A stretch of DNA of 64,000 nucleotides from JACVRW01 sp963716215 (GCA_963716215.1 OY970298.1:2232001-2296000); one strand, 5' to 3'; shown: positions 24,557 through 33,708, numbered from the stretch's first letter. The notes: generated by a model not told the origin, from the letters alone. Translations and numbers: made by a program.

Positions 24557-25331
24557 CGGCGCTCGCGGGCGTGCTCGGGTTTCCGGTCGGCGCACAGCCG
24601 CTCGCCCGGAATGATGAACGCGGCATTTCGCGGAGCTGGGGATCGACTGGCGCTACGTGCGCCTGCCGGTCGCGCCGGATCTGTTCGCGGAGATCGTGCG
24701 CGGGCTGCCCGGCTCGGGCTTCCTCGGCGCGAACGTCACGATCCCTCACAAGCGGGCGGCCCATGACGTGGCCGACGAGCTGACGGACTCGGCGAGCGCG
24801 ATCGGCGCCGTCAACACGCTCGCGTTCGCCGACGGGCGCATCCTCGGCGACAACACCGACGCGGGCGGGCTCGTCGACGCCCTCGACATCCCCCTGTCCG
24901 GGAAGCGCGCGCTCGTGCTCGGTGCGGGCGGGACCGCCCGCGCCGCCGTCTGGGCGCTGCGCGACGGCGGCGCCGAGGTCGCGATCTGGAACCGGACTCC
25001 CGCCCGCGGCGCAGAGCTGGCCGCCGAGTTCGGCGTCCGGCACGTGACCACTCCCGAGCCGGCCGACGTGCTGGTCAACGTCACCACCCTCGGCATGGGT
25101 GGGGAGGACCTGCCGGCACTGGTCGGGTTGGCGGGCGTGGAGCCCGAGCTGGTGGCCGACGTGGTGTACGCGGCCGAGCCCACGGCGCTCGCCCGTTGGG
25201 GTGAGCAGCGAGGCGCTCGGGTGGTCGACGGGCTCGAGATGCTGCTGCGCCAGGGAGCGCGCAGCTTCGAGCGCTGGACCGGCAGCCCGGCGCCGCTCGA
25301 CGCGATGCGTCGCGGGCTCTCCTCCGTCTAA
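24550..25331 (+). pseudogene. aroE: Shikimate dehydrogenase gene disrupted by two +1 frameshifts
   Basis: From GTG 24550 the first frame reads LAGVLGFPV, then the expected AHSRSPGMMNAAFR appears one frame over, and ELGIDWRYVRLPVAPDLF a further frame over. Removing one G at 24589/24590 and one G at 24632/24633 restores a continuous 259-codon AroE: NVTIPHKRA, GAVNTL, GDNTDAGGLV, the NADP fold VLGAGGTARAAVWAL, NVTTLGMGG and the C-terminal DGLEMLLRQGARSFERWTG. The rest of the gene shows no decay, and aroC, aroK, aroB and aroQ are intact in the window. An assembly or sequencing error is therefore at least as likely as true loss. AroE reduces 3-dehydroshikimate to shikimate. Confidence 0.85.
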
Positions 25332-25346
25332 GAACCATCTCGGGGC

Positions 25347-25374
25347 TAAACCCGACCCGGGCGCCTGCCGATAT
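25347..25374 (+). promoter_or_regulatory. Sigma-28-like promoter before the pilB operon
   Basis: TAAA (25347-25350), 16 nt, GCCGATAT (25367-25374). It resembles the FliA/WhiG consensus TAAA-N15-GCCGATAA. It shares GGGGCTAA with the pilM and pilin sites. The -10 ends 8 nt before ATG 25383. Confidence 0.6.
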
Positions 25375-25382
25375 CCGTGGCA

Positions 25383-26639
25383 ATGGCGATCTCCCGCCCC
25401 TTCCTTCTCGTCCTACTCGGAGCAATTCTGTTCGGGGCCACGGCGCTCGCCGTGCAGAACACCCGCGACGCCTCCGACAACGACGCGGCACCGGCGGCGG
25501 TGCAGGCCACGCCGGCCCCGGCGCCCGCGACCGACACCACCACGACGGCCGGGCCGGAGGAGACGCTCAAGTCGGCCTTCGACCTCGGCGAGCTCGACAG
25601 CGCCCGTGTCGCGGCCAAGGTCACGTTCGGCAACTCCTCGCAGTCCGCCAAGTTCAACGTCAACGGCGCCTTCGAGTCCGGTGCGGCCGGCGAGCTGCCC
25701 GACTTCGAGGTCACCGCTCGCATCAACTCCGGCGGCCAGAAGCTCGTGGCTGGCTTCGTGTCGGTCGGCGACAAGGCCTACTTCGTGCGCGGCTCCACCG
25801 GCTGGCGCGTGCCCGCCGCGGTCTGGAACCCGCTGGTGCAGCAGACGAGCGGCGGCGGTACGGCGCAGCAGCAGCAGCTTCCCTTCGACGTGCACCCCGA
25901 GACATGGGTGCGCGACGTGAAGTCCGAGGGCACCGAGACGATCGGCGGAGTCAAGACCGAGCACGTGTCGGCGAGCGTCGACCCGAAGGCCGTGATCAAC
26001 GACCTGTCCCAGGCCGCGCGCCAGAACGGGGCCGAGCTCCCCAACTCCGCCGCGGTCACCCGCGCGGTCAAGCGGGCCGAGCTCGACGTCTGGGTTGGTG
26101 CCGACGACGACATCCTGCGTCGCTTCAGCGCCGAGGTCGTGTTCGCGGGCCGAGGCCGGCTCCAGGTAGATGTCCGCCTCAGCGACGTCAACAAGCCCCA
26201 GCAGATCGAGGCGCCCGCGAAGGTGCTCCCCGGAGCTCCGGGCGGCACGCTCGGAGCGCTCGCGCAGGGCATCGTTGGCGGCATCTCGGGCGTGACCGGT
26301 GAGGACGCCGCGTCGCTCGAGGCGCTGACCAGCCCCAACCCGGGCCGAGCTGCCCGGGCGGTGCGCAAGCACAACAAGGTCGTAATTCTCTTCCGCAACC
26401 CGCGGAGCCTCGACGACCGCGCGATGGCCCCAGTCATCCGCAGCGTGGACCGGCGCACCAAGGCGCTAGTGCTCACCGATCACGTCGACACGGTGGAGCG
26501 GTACGGGAAGCTCGTCGAGGACCTCGGCGTCTCCCAGACCCCCTCCGTCGTGATCATCGACACCTCGGGCAAGGCCCGGCTGATCGAGGGCTACGTCGAC
26601 TCGGACACTCTGACGCAAGCGGTTTCGGACGCGCGATGA
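25383..26639 (+). CDS. Membrane-anchored protein with LppX-like and thioredoxin-like domains
   Basis: 418 residues from ATG 25383 (GTG 25377 possible). One N-terminal hydrophobic helix (FLLVLLGAILFGATALAV) acts as an export signal or anchor, followed by an Ala/Pro/Thr linker. Residues about 55-260 (VGDKAYFVRGSTGWRVPAAVW, GGVKTEHVSASV) resemble the LppX/LprAFG-type beta half-barrel of actinobacterial lipoproteins. Residues about 325-418 (NKVVILFRNPRSLDDRAM, GVSQTPSVVIID) read as a thioredoxin fold lacking the CxxC active site, so no disulfide chemistry is expected. It overlaps pilB by 4 bases and stands behind a sigma-28-like promoter, which points to a role in pilus assembly at the envelope. 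Confidence 0.7.
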   Translation: MAISRPFLLVLLGAILFGATALAVQNTRDASDNDAAPAAVQATPAPAPATDTTTTAGPEETLKSAFDLGELDSARVAAKVTFGNSSQSAKFNVNGAFESGAAGELPDFEVTARINSGGQKLVAGFVSVGDKAYFVRGSTGWRVPAAVWNPLVQQTSGGGTAQQQQLPFDVHPETWVRDVKSEGTETIGGVKTEHVSASVDPKAVINDLSQAARQNGAELPNSAAVTRAVKRAELDVWVGADDDILRRFSAEVVFAGRGRLQVDVRLSDVNKPQQIEAPAKVLPGAPGGTLGALAQGIVGGISGVTGEDAASLEALTSPNPGRAARAVRKHNKVVILFRNPRSLDDRAMAPVIRSVDRRTKALVLTDHVDTVERYGKLVEDLGVSQTPSVVIIDTSGKARLIEGYVDSDTLTQAVSDAR

Positions 26640-28432
26640 GCGAGGAGCCAGGCGGGCCGGCGCTGCGCGCCGTACCGGGTGGCCCGCCCGTCTCGGACAG
26701 CGCGGACGTAGATGAGCAGGTCGGCCATGGGTCCGACGCGGACCCGGTCGAGGGCCTGACCCCACCGACTCCGCGAGCCGGTTCGCGCTCCATCCCCGCG
26801 GTGATCGCCGAGCTCGGCTTCGTCGCGCGCGAGGCGGTGGACGAAGCGATCTCCCAGGGCAAGGCCACCGGCAGCGCGCCGGAGCAGCTGCTGCTCGAGG
26901 TCGGCGCGATCACGGCGGACCAGCTGGCCCGTGCGACCGCTCAGCGCTTCGGGCTCTGCCACGTCGACCTGAACGCGTTCAAGATCGACCTGGCCGCCCT
27001 CAACCTGATGAGCTCGCAGGCGGCGCGGCGGCTGAACGCCGCGCCGATCGGGTTCGACGAGCGCGGGCGCCTACGCGTTGCGGTCTCCGACCCGTCGAAC
27101 GTGATCGCGCTCGACGACCTGAAGCTCGTCACGGGGCACGAGGTCCAGCCCGTCGTCGCCTCGCCGGAGGACATCCAGAGCCTGATCGGGCGGATGAGCC
27201 GTCTGGACGAAGCGGTGGCGGAGGCCGTCCTCGAGGGCGAGGAAGAGCTGGCGGACGTCACCGAGATCCGCGAGTCGGCGGACAACGCGCCCGTCATCAA
27301 GCTCGTCAACTCGATCATCGCCCAGGCCGTCGAGGAGCTGGCCTCCGACATCCACTTCGAGCCGGAGGGCCGCGACATGCGCGTGCGCTTCCGCGTGGAC
27401 GGCGTGCTGCGAGAGACGACTCACATCCCGCGCCGCATGGTTCCGGGCGTCGTCTCGCGCGTGAAGATCATGGCCGACCTCGACATCGCCGAGAAGCGCG
27501 TGCCCCAGGACGGCCGCGTGTCGCTGACCGTCGACGGGCACGCGATCGACACGCGCGTGGTGACGATGCCGCGCGTGGACGGCGAGGGCATCGTCATGCG
27601 CATCCTCGACAAGTCCGCCGCGCTGATCGGGCTCGACCAGCTCGGCATGTCCGAGGGCAGCGCCTCGCTGTTCGAGAGCGGGTTCCGGCGCGCGCACGGG
27701 GCGGTGCTCGCCACCGGGCCGACCGGCTCGGGCAAGTCGACCACCCTCTACGGGGCGCTCAACGAGATCAACGAGCCCGAGCGCAACATCATCACGATCG
27801 AGGACCCGGTCGAGTACCAGCTGGCGGGGGTCAACCAGCTGCAGGTGAACCTGAAGGCCGGCCTCACGTTCGCGAGCGGGCTGCGCGCGATGCTGAGAGC
27901 GGACCCCGACGTGATCATGGTCGGCGAGATCCGCGACGGCGAGACCGCCAAGATCGCGATCGAGTCGGCGCTCACCGGCCACCTCGTCCTCTCCACGCTC
28001 CACACCAACGACGCCCCGTCGGCGATCACGCGGCTGACCGAGATGGGCATCGAGCCGTTCCTGACGGCCTCGGCCGTCTGCACGATCGTGGCCCAGCGGC
28101 TGGTGCGCCGGCTGTGCACGCACTGCAAGAACAGGACCACGCTGAGCGTGTCCTCGCTCGAGCGCGCCGGGTTCAGCGTGGCCTTCGACCTCGACGCCTA
28201 CGAGCCGGTCGGATGCGGGCGTTGCGGCAACTCGGGCTACAAGGGCCGCACCGGGCTCTACGAGGTGATGCCGATCACCGATGAGATCCGAGACCTAACG
28301 GTGGAGCGCGCTCCTGCCGAAGAGATTCGGAAGATCGCGGTCGCACAGGGCATGCGCCCACTGCGTGCGGACGGGTTCGAGAAGGTCAAGCACGGCATAA
28401 CGTCCATCGCCGAAGTTGCGAGGGTCACGTAG
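26636..28432 (+). CDS. pilB: Type IV pilus assembly ATPase PilB (GspE/PulE family)
   Basis: 598 residues. A proline-rich N-terminal stretch is followed by the T2SSE N-terminal domain (residues about 55-200: VIAELGFVAREAVDEAISQG, RFGLCHVDLNAFKID), then the motor. The motor has Walker A GPTGSGKST (about 361-368), Asp box TIEDPVEYQ, Walker B PDVIMVGEIRDGETA and His box LSTLHTNDAPS. The two Cys pairs CTHC (about 494) and CGRCG (about 527) form the zinc site of extension ATPases. It drives pilin polymerisation from the cytoplasmic face. The start overlaps the thioredoxin-like gene (ATGA). Confidence 0.95.
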   Translation: MSEEPGGPALRAVPGGPPVSDSADVDEQVGHGSDADPVEGLTPPTPRAGSRSIPAVIAELGFVAREAVDEAISQGKATGSAPEQLLLEVGAITADQLARATAQRFGLCHVDLNAFKIDLAALNLMSSQAARRLNAAPIGFDERGRLRVAVSDPSNVIALDDLKLVTGHEVQPVVASPEDIQSLIGRMSRLDEAVAEAVLEGEEELADVTEIRESADNAPVIKLVNSIIAQAVEELASDIHFEPEGRDMRVRFRVDGVLRETTHIPRRMVPGVVSRVKIMADLDIAEKRVPQDGRVSLTVDGHAIDTRVVTMPRVDGEGIVMRILDKSAALIGLDQLGMSEGSASLFESGFRRAHGAVLATGPTGSGKSTTLYGALNEINEPERNIITIEDPVEYQLAGVNQLQVNLKAGLTFASGLRAMLRADPDVIMVGEIRDGETAKIAIESALTGHLVLSTLHTNDAPSAITRLTEMGIEPFLTASAVCTIVAQRLVRRLCTHCKNRTTLSVSSLERAGFSVAFDLDAYEPVGCGRCGNSGYKGRTGLYEVMPITDEIRDLTVERAPAEEIRKIAVAQGMRPLRADGFEKVKHGITSIAEVARVT

Positions 28433-28444
28433 TTGCCACTTCCG

Positions 28445-28452
28445 GCCGATAA
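28445..28452 (+). promoter_or_regulatory. Possible sigma-28-like -10 before pilT
   Basis: A perfect GCCGATAA overlaps the AAGGAG ribosome-binding site of pilT. The matching -35 is poor (CACG at N15, TCAC at N16), so an independent pilT promoter is only possible. Confidence 0.3.
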
Positions 28453-28461
28453 GGAGTGACG

Positions 28462-29535
28462 ATGGAGTTCGACTTCGCAGATGTCCTGTTGCAGGTGATG
28501 GAGCGCAAGGCCTCCGACCTTCACCTGACCGCAGGCTCCCAGCCGATGATCCGCCAGCACGGCAAGCTGCACGCGCTGGACTATCCGGTCCTGACGCCGC
28601 AGATGACGCGTGAGGTCGTCTACTCGATCCTCACCAACGATCAGCGGCAGCGGCTGGAGACCGACTGGCAGATCGACCTCGCCTACTCCATCCCGGGCAA
28701 GGCGCGCTACCGCGTCAACGTCTACTTCCAGCGGGCGTCGCTGTCCGCGGCCTTCCGGCTGATCCCGAGCGAGATGCCGAAGCTGCGCGACCTCGGGCTG
28801 CCGCCGGTGATCCAGGAGCTGACCAACAAGCCGCGCGGGTTCGTCCTCGTCACCGGGCCGACCGGCTCCGGCAAGTCGACCACGCTCGCGGCGATGCTCG
28901 ACCTGATCAACGACTCGCGCCAGGAGCACATCCTCACGATCGAGGACCCGATCGAGTTCCTGCACAAGCACAAGAAGTGCATCGTCAACCAGCGCGAGCT
29001 GGGTGCCGATGCGCAGTCCTTCGCGCTCGGCCTGAAGGCCGCGCTGCGTCAGGACCCCGACGTGATCCTCGTCGGCGAGATGCGCGACCTCGAGACGATC
29101 TCCACCGCCCTGACGGCGGCGGAGACCGGCCACCTCGTCTTTGCGACGCTCCACACGCAGGACACGGCTTCGACCGTGGACCGCATCGTGGACGTGTTCC
29201 CGCCCGACCAGCAGCAGCAGGTCCGCATCCAGCTGTCGATCTCGCTGCAGGGCATCGTGACCCAGCAGCTGCTGCCGACGGCGGACGGCACTGGGCGAGC
29301 GGTCGCGACCGAGGTGCTCATCCCCACGCCGGGGGTGCGCAACCTGATCCGCGAGGGCAAGACCCACCAGATCTACTCCGCGCTCCAGACGGGCGGACAG
29401 TTCGGGATGCAGACGATGGATGCCTCGCTCGCCCACCTCGTGCGCGAGCAGAAGATCACTCGCGAGCTCGCCGAGGCGCGCTCCAGCACACCCGAGGAGC
29501 TGCGCCGCCTGATGGGCACGGTGCGGGTGGCGTAG
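28462..29535 (+). CDS. pilT: Type IV pilus retraction ATPase PilT
   Basis: 357 residues. ATG 28462 is chosen because AAGGAG (28451-28456) lies 5 nt upstream. Family features: N-terminal ASDLHLTAGSQPMIR, Walker A GPTGSGKST (about 133-141), EHILTIEDPIEFLH, VILVGEMRDLETIS, ATLHTQDTASTVDRIVDVFP and the PilT signature QQLLPTADGTGRAVATEVLI. The zinc cysteines of PilB are absent, as expected for a retraction motor. Presence of both PilB and PilT predicts dynamic pili able to twitch, take up DNA or pull on surfaces. Confidence 0.94.
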   Translation: MEFDFADVLLQVMERKASDLHLTAGSQPMIRQHGKLHALDYPVLTPQMTREVVYSILTNDQRQRLETDWQIDLAYSIPGKARYRVNVYFQRASLSAAFRLIPSEMPKLRDLGLPPVIQELTNKPRGFVLVTGPTGSGKSTTLAAMLDLINDSRQEHILTIEDPIEFLHKHKKCIVNQRELGADAQSFALGLKAALRQDPDVILVGEMRDLETISTALTAAETGHLVFATLHTQDTASTVDRIVDVFPPDQQQQVRIQLSISLQGIVTQQLLPTADGTGRAVATEVLIPTPGVRNLIREGKTHQIYSALQTGGQFGMQTMDASLAHLVREQKITRELAEARSSTPEELRRLMGTVRVA

Positions 29536-29538
29536 GAG

Positions 29539-30753
29539 ATGGCGACCTTCGCTTTCAAGGCGCTCGACCTGGGCGGCGCGCCCAGCAAGGGCGAGATCGA
29601 GGCCTCCGACAAGCAGGCCGTGGCGTCCCAGCTGCGCTCGCGCGGCTTGATCGTCGTCGACATCGAGGAGCAGTCCCCGGCGAGTGCCGCGGACCTGCTC
29701 GCGCGCTTCAAGAAGGTCAAGCCCGACGACCTCGTGATCGCCACGCGGCAGCTCTCGACGATGGTGCAGTCGGGCATGTCGCTGCTGCGTGCGCTGTACG
29801 TGATCGAGGAGCAGACCGAGTCGGACAAGCTGCGCGACATCTGGATCGAGGTGCGCAAGGACGTGGAGGCTGGCGTCGCGCTCTCCGACGCGCTGCAGCG
29901 CCACCCCGAGGCCTTCAACGAACTCTACGTCGCGATGGTGCAGGCCGGTGAGACCGGCGGCATCCTGGACCAGACGCTGGTCCGCGTGGCCGAGCAGCTG
30001 GAGAAGGACGCCGCGCTGCGCCGCCAGATCAAGGCCGCGATGGTCTACCCCTCGCTGATCGGCGGGTTCGCCCTGATCGTGCTGGCCGCACTGGTCACGT
30101 TCCTGGTGCCGGTGTTCGAGAAGATCTTCAACGACTTCGGCGGCGAGCTGCCGGCCATCACCAAGTTCACGGTGTGGCTGTCGCACATGTTCACGCAGCG
30201 CTGGTACGTCATGTTCGCCGTCACCTTCGCCGTGGTGTGGCTGTTCCGGTACTGGAAGCGCAGCGACCGCGGGCGCATCCAGTGGGACAGGCTGAAGCTG
30301 AAGTTCCCGATGAAGATCGGGGACATCGTCCAGAAGGTCGCGCTGGCTCGCTTCTCGCGCACCTTCTCCGGGCTGATCGCCGCCGGCGTGCCGATGCTCG
30401 AGGCGATCGACATCACCGGCAAGACGTCCGGCAACAAGGTCATCGAGATGGCGATGGACGACGTGCGCGACTCCGTCAAGAAGGGCGGCTCGCTGACCGC
30501 GCCGATGACCAGGGTGCCCGAGGCCTTCCCGGTCATGGTCACGCAGATGATCGGCGTGGGCGAGGAGACCGGTGCTCTCGAGACGATGATGAGCAAGGTC
30601 GCGGACTTCTACGAGGAGCAGGTGGACGCGGCCGTCAAGGCGCTCACCTCGATCCTCGAGCCCGTGATGATCGTGGTCGTGGGCGGCATCGTCGGGTTCA
30701 TCGTGATCGCGATGTACCTGCCGATGTTCAAGGTCTACGACTCGATCAAGTAG
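29539..30753 (+). CDS. pilC: Type IV pilus inner-membrane platform protein PilC (GspF family)
   Basis: 404 residues starting 3 bp after pilT. Two copies of the GspF cytoplasmic domain (residues about 65-190 and 270-390) each end in membrane helices: QLSTMVQSGMSLLRALYVIE with AMVYPSLIGGFALIVLAALV, and FSRTFSGLIAAGVPMLEAID with the final IVVVGGIVGFIVIAMYLPMF. PilC couples the ATPases to the growing pilus. This is the last gene of the pilB-pilT-pilC block; accessory genes then interrupt the pilus region for 9 kb. Confidence 0.94.
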   Translation: MATFAFKALDLGGAPSKGEIEASDKQAVASQLRSRGLIVVDIEEQSPASAADLLARFKKVKPDDLVIATRQLSTMVQSGMSLLRALYVIEEQTESDKLRDIWIEVRKDVEAGVALSDALQRHPEAFNELYVAMVQAGETGGILDQTLVRVAEQLEKDAALRRQIKAAMVYPSLIGGFALIVLAALVTFLVPVFEKIFNDFGGELPAITKFTVWLSHMFTQRWYVMFAVTFAVVWLFRYWKRSDRGRIQWDRLKLKFPMKIGDIVQKVALARFSRTFSGLIAAGVPMLEAIDITGKTSGNKVIEMAMDDVRDSVKKGGSLTAPMTRVPEAFPVMVTQMIGVGEETGALETMMSKVADFYEEQVDAAVKALTSILEPVMIVVVGGIVGFIVIAMYLPMFKVYDSIK

Positions 30754-30796
30754 CGGCGGCGACCTCGCGGCCCGGCCGCATCGGCCCCACGCATCT

Positions 30797-30845
30797 AGTG
30801 TGGGCCCCGGATCTCTCCGTATGCGGTATCCCGGGGGCCCACACT
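30797..30845. repeat. Inverted repeat between convergent pilC and ParB-like genes
   Basis: AGTGTGGGCCCCGG (30797-30810) pairs with CCGGGGGCCCACACT (30831-30845), leaving one bulged base and a 20-nt loop. It ends at the stop codon of the minus-strand gene. A bidirectional terminator or transcript-end stabiliser is likely, although neither side has a T-tract. Confidence 0.5.
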
Positions 30846-31306
30846 CACCCGCGGGGCCCACCCAGCTCCGTCACCTCGGCATCGATCGCGGCCATGCCCA
30901 GTGCGTGGGCGACCGAGACGCGGTGGTGACCGTCGTCGACGAAGTGCTCGTTGCCGACTCGGAAGACCGAGATCGGTGGCAGCGGGGCGCCTCGGCGACC
31001 GGCCATCCAGAGGCGCTCCCAGCGGTGACGACTGGACTCCGGGGCGCGGAAGCGGCGGTCGAACACCCTCGACTTGGCCGGCTCGGCGGTCCCGACGATC
31101 GAATCGAGCGAGATCGCCTCGAGTGCCGCCGTGCTGCGCTGCGCGGGCGGCTCGGCTCCGAGCGCCTCGTCGAGCGACGCCAGGCGGGTGCATGCGCTTG
31201 GGTGGCGGCGCACCCAGAGGCTCGCCCGGGCCCAGCGCCGCCGCCGGCGTTGGCGTGCGAATGCTGTCTGTGCGTCGATGAGCAGGTTGCCCGTTTCCAT
31301 ACCCAT
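30845..31306 (-). CDS. ParB-like N-terminal-domain protein, unknown function
   Basis: 153 residues; the second in-frame ATG (31300) has a CATAGT hexamer 7 nt upstream and may be the true start. The N-terminal 60 residues are basic and helical (FARQRRRRRWARASL). Residues about 100-150 (PPISVFRVGNEHFVDDGHHR, then VSVAHALGMAAIDAEV) match the core of ParB/Srx-like domains, where a G-H-H-R or GNHR-type motif binds nucleotide and contacts phosphates. Stand-alone versions of this domain in actinobacteria are of unknown function and need not act in chromosome partition. It converges on pilC. Confidence 0.65.
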   Translation of the reverse strand: MGMETGNLLIDAQTAFARQRRRRRWARASLWVRRHPSACTRLASLDEALGAEPPAQRSTAALEAISLDSIVGTAEPAKSRVFDRRFRAPESSRHRWERLWMAGRRGAPLPPISVFRVGNEHFVDDGHHRVSVAHALGMAAIDAEVTELGGPRG

Positions 31307-31421
31307 GACTATGGGCCTGAGGCGACCCCCTTACATCGGGAATTCCCTGCTCGTTTGGGGGCGACAGCCCTTAGTGCGCAACGCCACACTGGGGCTGCCT
31401 CGGGCAGGTCATGATGGTCGG

Positions 31422-32606
31422 ATGATCGACGAACGCGTGATTGTCATCGGGGCCGGCCCGGCCGGCCTGGCCTCTGCCGCGGAGCTCGGGCGCCTGGGTG
31501 TGACGGCGACCGTGCTCGAGCAGGCGAGCGTGGTCGGGGCGTCCTGGCACACCCGCTACGACCGGCTGCGCCTCAACTCCAGTCGGTGGTTCTCGCACCT
31601 GCCCGGCGAGCGCTATCCGCGTTCGGCCGGCACGTTCCCCTCCCGCGAGGCGATGATCGCGTACCTCGAGGCCTACGCCCGCGACAACAAGCTCGACGTG
31701 CGCCTGGATACGCGCGTGGACCGCATCGACCGCGACGGCAGCGACTGGACCGTGCGCACCTCAGCCGGCAATCTCCGGGCCGCCCAGGTGATCGTGGCGG
31801 GCGGGTACGCCCGCGTCGCCCAGATGCCGGAGTGGCCCGGACGCGATGAGTTCGGTGGCTCGCTCCTGCATGCCGCCGACTACCGCAACGCGGACCGCTT
31901 CAGCGACGACGACGTGCTGGTCGTGGGATCGGGTTCCTCCGGCATGGAGATCGCCTACGACCTGGTGACCGGCGGCGCCCGGCGGGTCCGGCTGGCCGTG
32001 CGCACCCCCCCGAACATCCTCGTGCGGGCCCCGCTCGGGCCGCTGTTCGCGCGGGCTTTGCTGAAGCTCGGCCCGCAGCGGGCCGATCGCGTGATGCCCC
32101 TGATCAGGCGCCTCGAAGTGGGCGACCTCACCGAGTTCGGCCTGCCCCAGCCGGAGGAGGGCGTCTTCGCCCGCCTGAAGCGGCTGAACGTGGCCCCGGC
32201 GATCGTGGACAAGGTCGTGATCGATGCGATCAAGGATCGCCGCATCGAGATCGTCGCCGGGGTCGAGTCGCTCGATGCCACCGGCGTGAGGCTCGCCGAC
32301 GGCACTCGCGTCGAGCCCGACGCGGTGGTCGCTGCGACCGGCTACCGGCCCGCCCTGGAGCCCGTGGTCGGGCACCTCGGTGTGCTCGACGACGGCGGGA
32401 TGCCGCAGCCGCCCGACGGCGGCGAGGCGGCTCCCGGCCTGCGCTTCGTCGGCTACCTCCCGCGCCCAGCCCACCTGGGCCTGATGGGGCGCGAGGCGAC
32501 GCGCGCCGCCGAGGCGATCGCCGCCCGAGGAGCCGCCCGCGCGGTCAGACCTTCAGGTCTGCCCAGACTGCGGCGTGGTCGGAGGCCTGGTGTAGCGGCT
32601 CAGTGA
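31422..32606 (+). CDS. Flavin-containing monooxygenase-like FAD/NAD(P) oxidoreductase
   Basis: 394 residues from ATG 31422. The FAD-binding motif VIVIGAGPAGLASAAELGRL (residues 6-25) is followed by ASWHTRYDRLRLNSSRWFSH, near the FMO/BVMO fingerprint region. A second Rossmann motif, VLVVGSGSSGMEIAYDL (about 165-181), binds NADPH, and the last ATGYRP block is the conserved hinge. The set fits the YUC/CzcO-like monooxygenases found in actinobacteria; the substrate is unknown and metal-linked CzcO naming is not implied. The 3' end overlaps the convergent endonuclease-like gene by 62 bp. Confidence 0.88.
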   Translation: MIDERVIVIGAGPAGLASAAELGRLGVTATVLEQASVVGASWHTRYDRLRLNSSRWFSHLPGERYPRSAGTFPSREAMIAYLEAYARDNKLDVRLDTRVDRIDRDGSDWTVRTSAGNLRAAQVIVAGGYARVAQMPEWPGRDEFGGSLLHAADYRNADRFSDDDVLVVGSGSSGMEIAYDLVTGGARRVRLAVRTPPNILVRAPLGPLFARALLKLGPQRADRVMPLIRRLEVGDLTEFGLPQPEEGVFARLKRLNVAPAIVDKVVIDAIKDRRIEIVAGVESLDATGVRLADGTRVEPDAVVAATGYRPALEPVVGHLGVLDDGGMPQPPDGGEAAPGLRFVGYLPRPAHLGLMGREATRAAEAIAARGAARAVRPSGLPRLRRGRRPGVAAQ

Positions 32607-33675
32607 TCGTGTCGAGCATCTTCCACGGGTTCTTCACTCGCGGCCCGCGGTAGACGCCCGCGCGGTGGTAGCCGCCGGCCTTGACCGTCGCGAACAGGGC
32701 GGGGGAGAGCAGCAGGTAGTCGATCTTGTCCTTGCCGGTGCCGTAGGTGCCGGTGCGCCCGTCGCTCTTGAACTTCTCATGCTCCGAGATGTCCTTGAGG
32801 TCGGTCTGCGCCAGAGCGGCGAGCGGCGGGCTGGTGGGGGTGTCGTTGAGGTCGCCCGCGACCGCCACCCGCTCCCAGCCCTCCTGCCGACGGGTCTTGT
32901 AGATCTTCGCCACCCTGGCCGCCTGCTGGCGGCGCTTGGCGTTGGAGCTGCTCTGGCTGCCGAAGCCCTTGGACTTGAAATGGTTGACGAGCAGCAGCAA
33001 CGGCTTCTCGTCGGGTAGCGCGATCTCGTACTCGGCGCAGTCGCGGCTGAAGATCGTCTTGCCGCTCGAGTCGCGGTCGGCCACATGGCTTCGCACCCGC
33101 TCGATCGGGAAGCTGGTGCGGCTGAGCAACCCGACGTCGATGCCGCGATCGTCGTTGCCGTCCACGAGCATCACGTGGCGGTAGTCCCACGGCTCCTTCT
33201 TGTTGGCGGCGAAGCCGAGCGGCAGGACGTCGCGGTTGAAGCGGTCCAGCGCAGGCCGATCCTCGGCTTCGATCACCGCGAGGACGTCCGCCCGCAGGTC
33301 GGCCACGACCCGTGCGGTGTTGCGGGTGGCCACCTCGCTGACCGCCTCCCGCTTCAGCTCGAGCCATCCGATCCAGTCGCCGCGCCCGTCGGCGATCACC
33401 TCCACCGCCCCGACCTCCGGGCGCCGCACGAGCTGACCCCGCGCCCGCCGCAGGAACGCCCACTCGCTCTCGTCGCTGCGCAGCAGCCCGAGCGTGTCCA
33501 GCAGGGTGAGGATGCGCTCCTTCTCCGGCGTCCCGTACGCCGTGCGTTGGAACAGCGCCTCCAGCTCGGCGTACGCCGCGAGCACCTGGCGGCCGGGGCC
33601 GTCGTCCCAGCCGACTGTGTTCAGTGCCTTCGGCCGACGAAAGAGATTCTCAACATTGAAGGAAGCTAAACGCAT
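32545..33675 (-). CDS. Endonuclease/exonuclease/phosphatase (EEP) family protein
   Basis: 376 residues from the ATG at 33675, which starts directly with the conserved RLASFNVENLF strand (first metal ligand Asn). Further EEP motifs: LAVIEAEDRPAL with the catalytic Glu, GIDVGLLSR, LLVNHFKSKGFG with the His, VAVAGDLNDTP with the D-x-N pair, and the final SDHAAVWADL. The fold covers Mg-dependent nucleases, sphingomyelinases and inositol phosphatases. Long charged inserts between motifs resemble predicted extracellular-nuclease relatives, but no signal peptide is present. The substrate is not assignable. Confidence 0.85.
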   Translation of the reverse strand: MRLASFNVENLFRRPKALNTVGWDDGPGRQVLAAYAELEALFQRTAYGTPEKERILTLLDTLGLLRSDESEWAFLRRARGQLVRRPEVGAVEVIADGRGDWIGWLELKREAVSEVATRNTARVVADLRADVLAVIEAEDRPALDRFNRDVLPLGFAANKKEPWDYRHVMLVDGNDDRGIDVGLLSRTSFPIERVRSHVADRDSSGKTIFSRDCAEYEIALPDEKPLLLLVNHFKSKGFGSQSSSNAKRRQQAARVAKIYKTRRQEGWERVAVAGDLNDTPTSPPLAALAQTDLKDISEHEKFKSDGRTGTYGTGKDKIDYLLLSPALFATVKAGGYHRAGVYRGPRVKNPWKMLDTITEPLHQASDHAAVWADLKV

Positions 33676-33708
33676 AATCACGCAGCATGAGCGATCCGCG
33701 GGGCGGCG

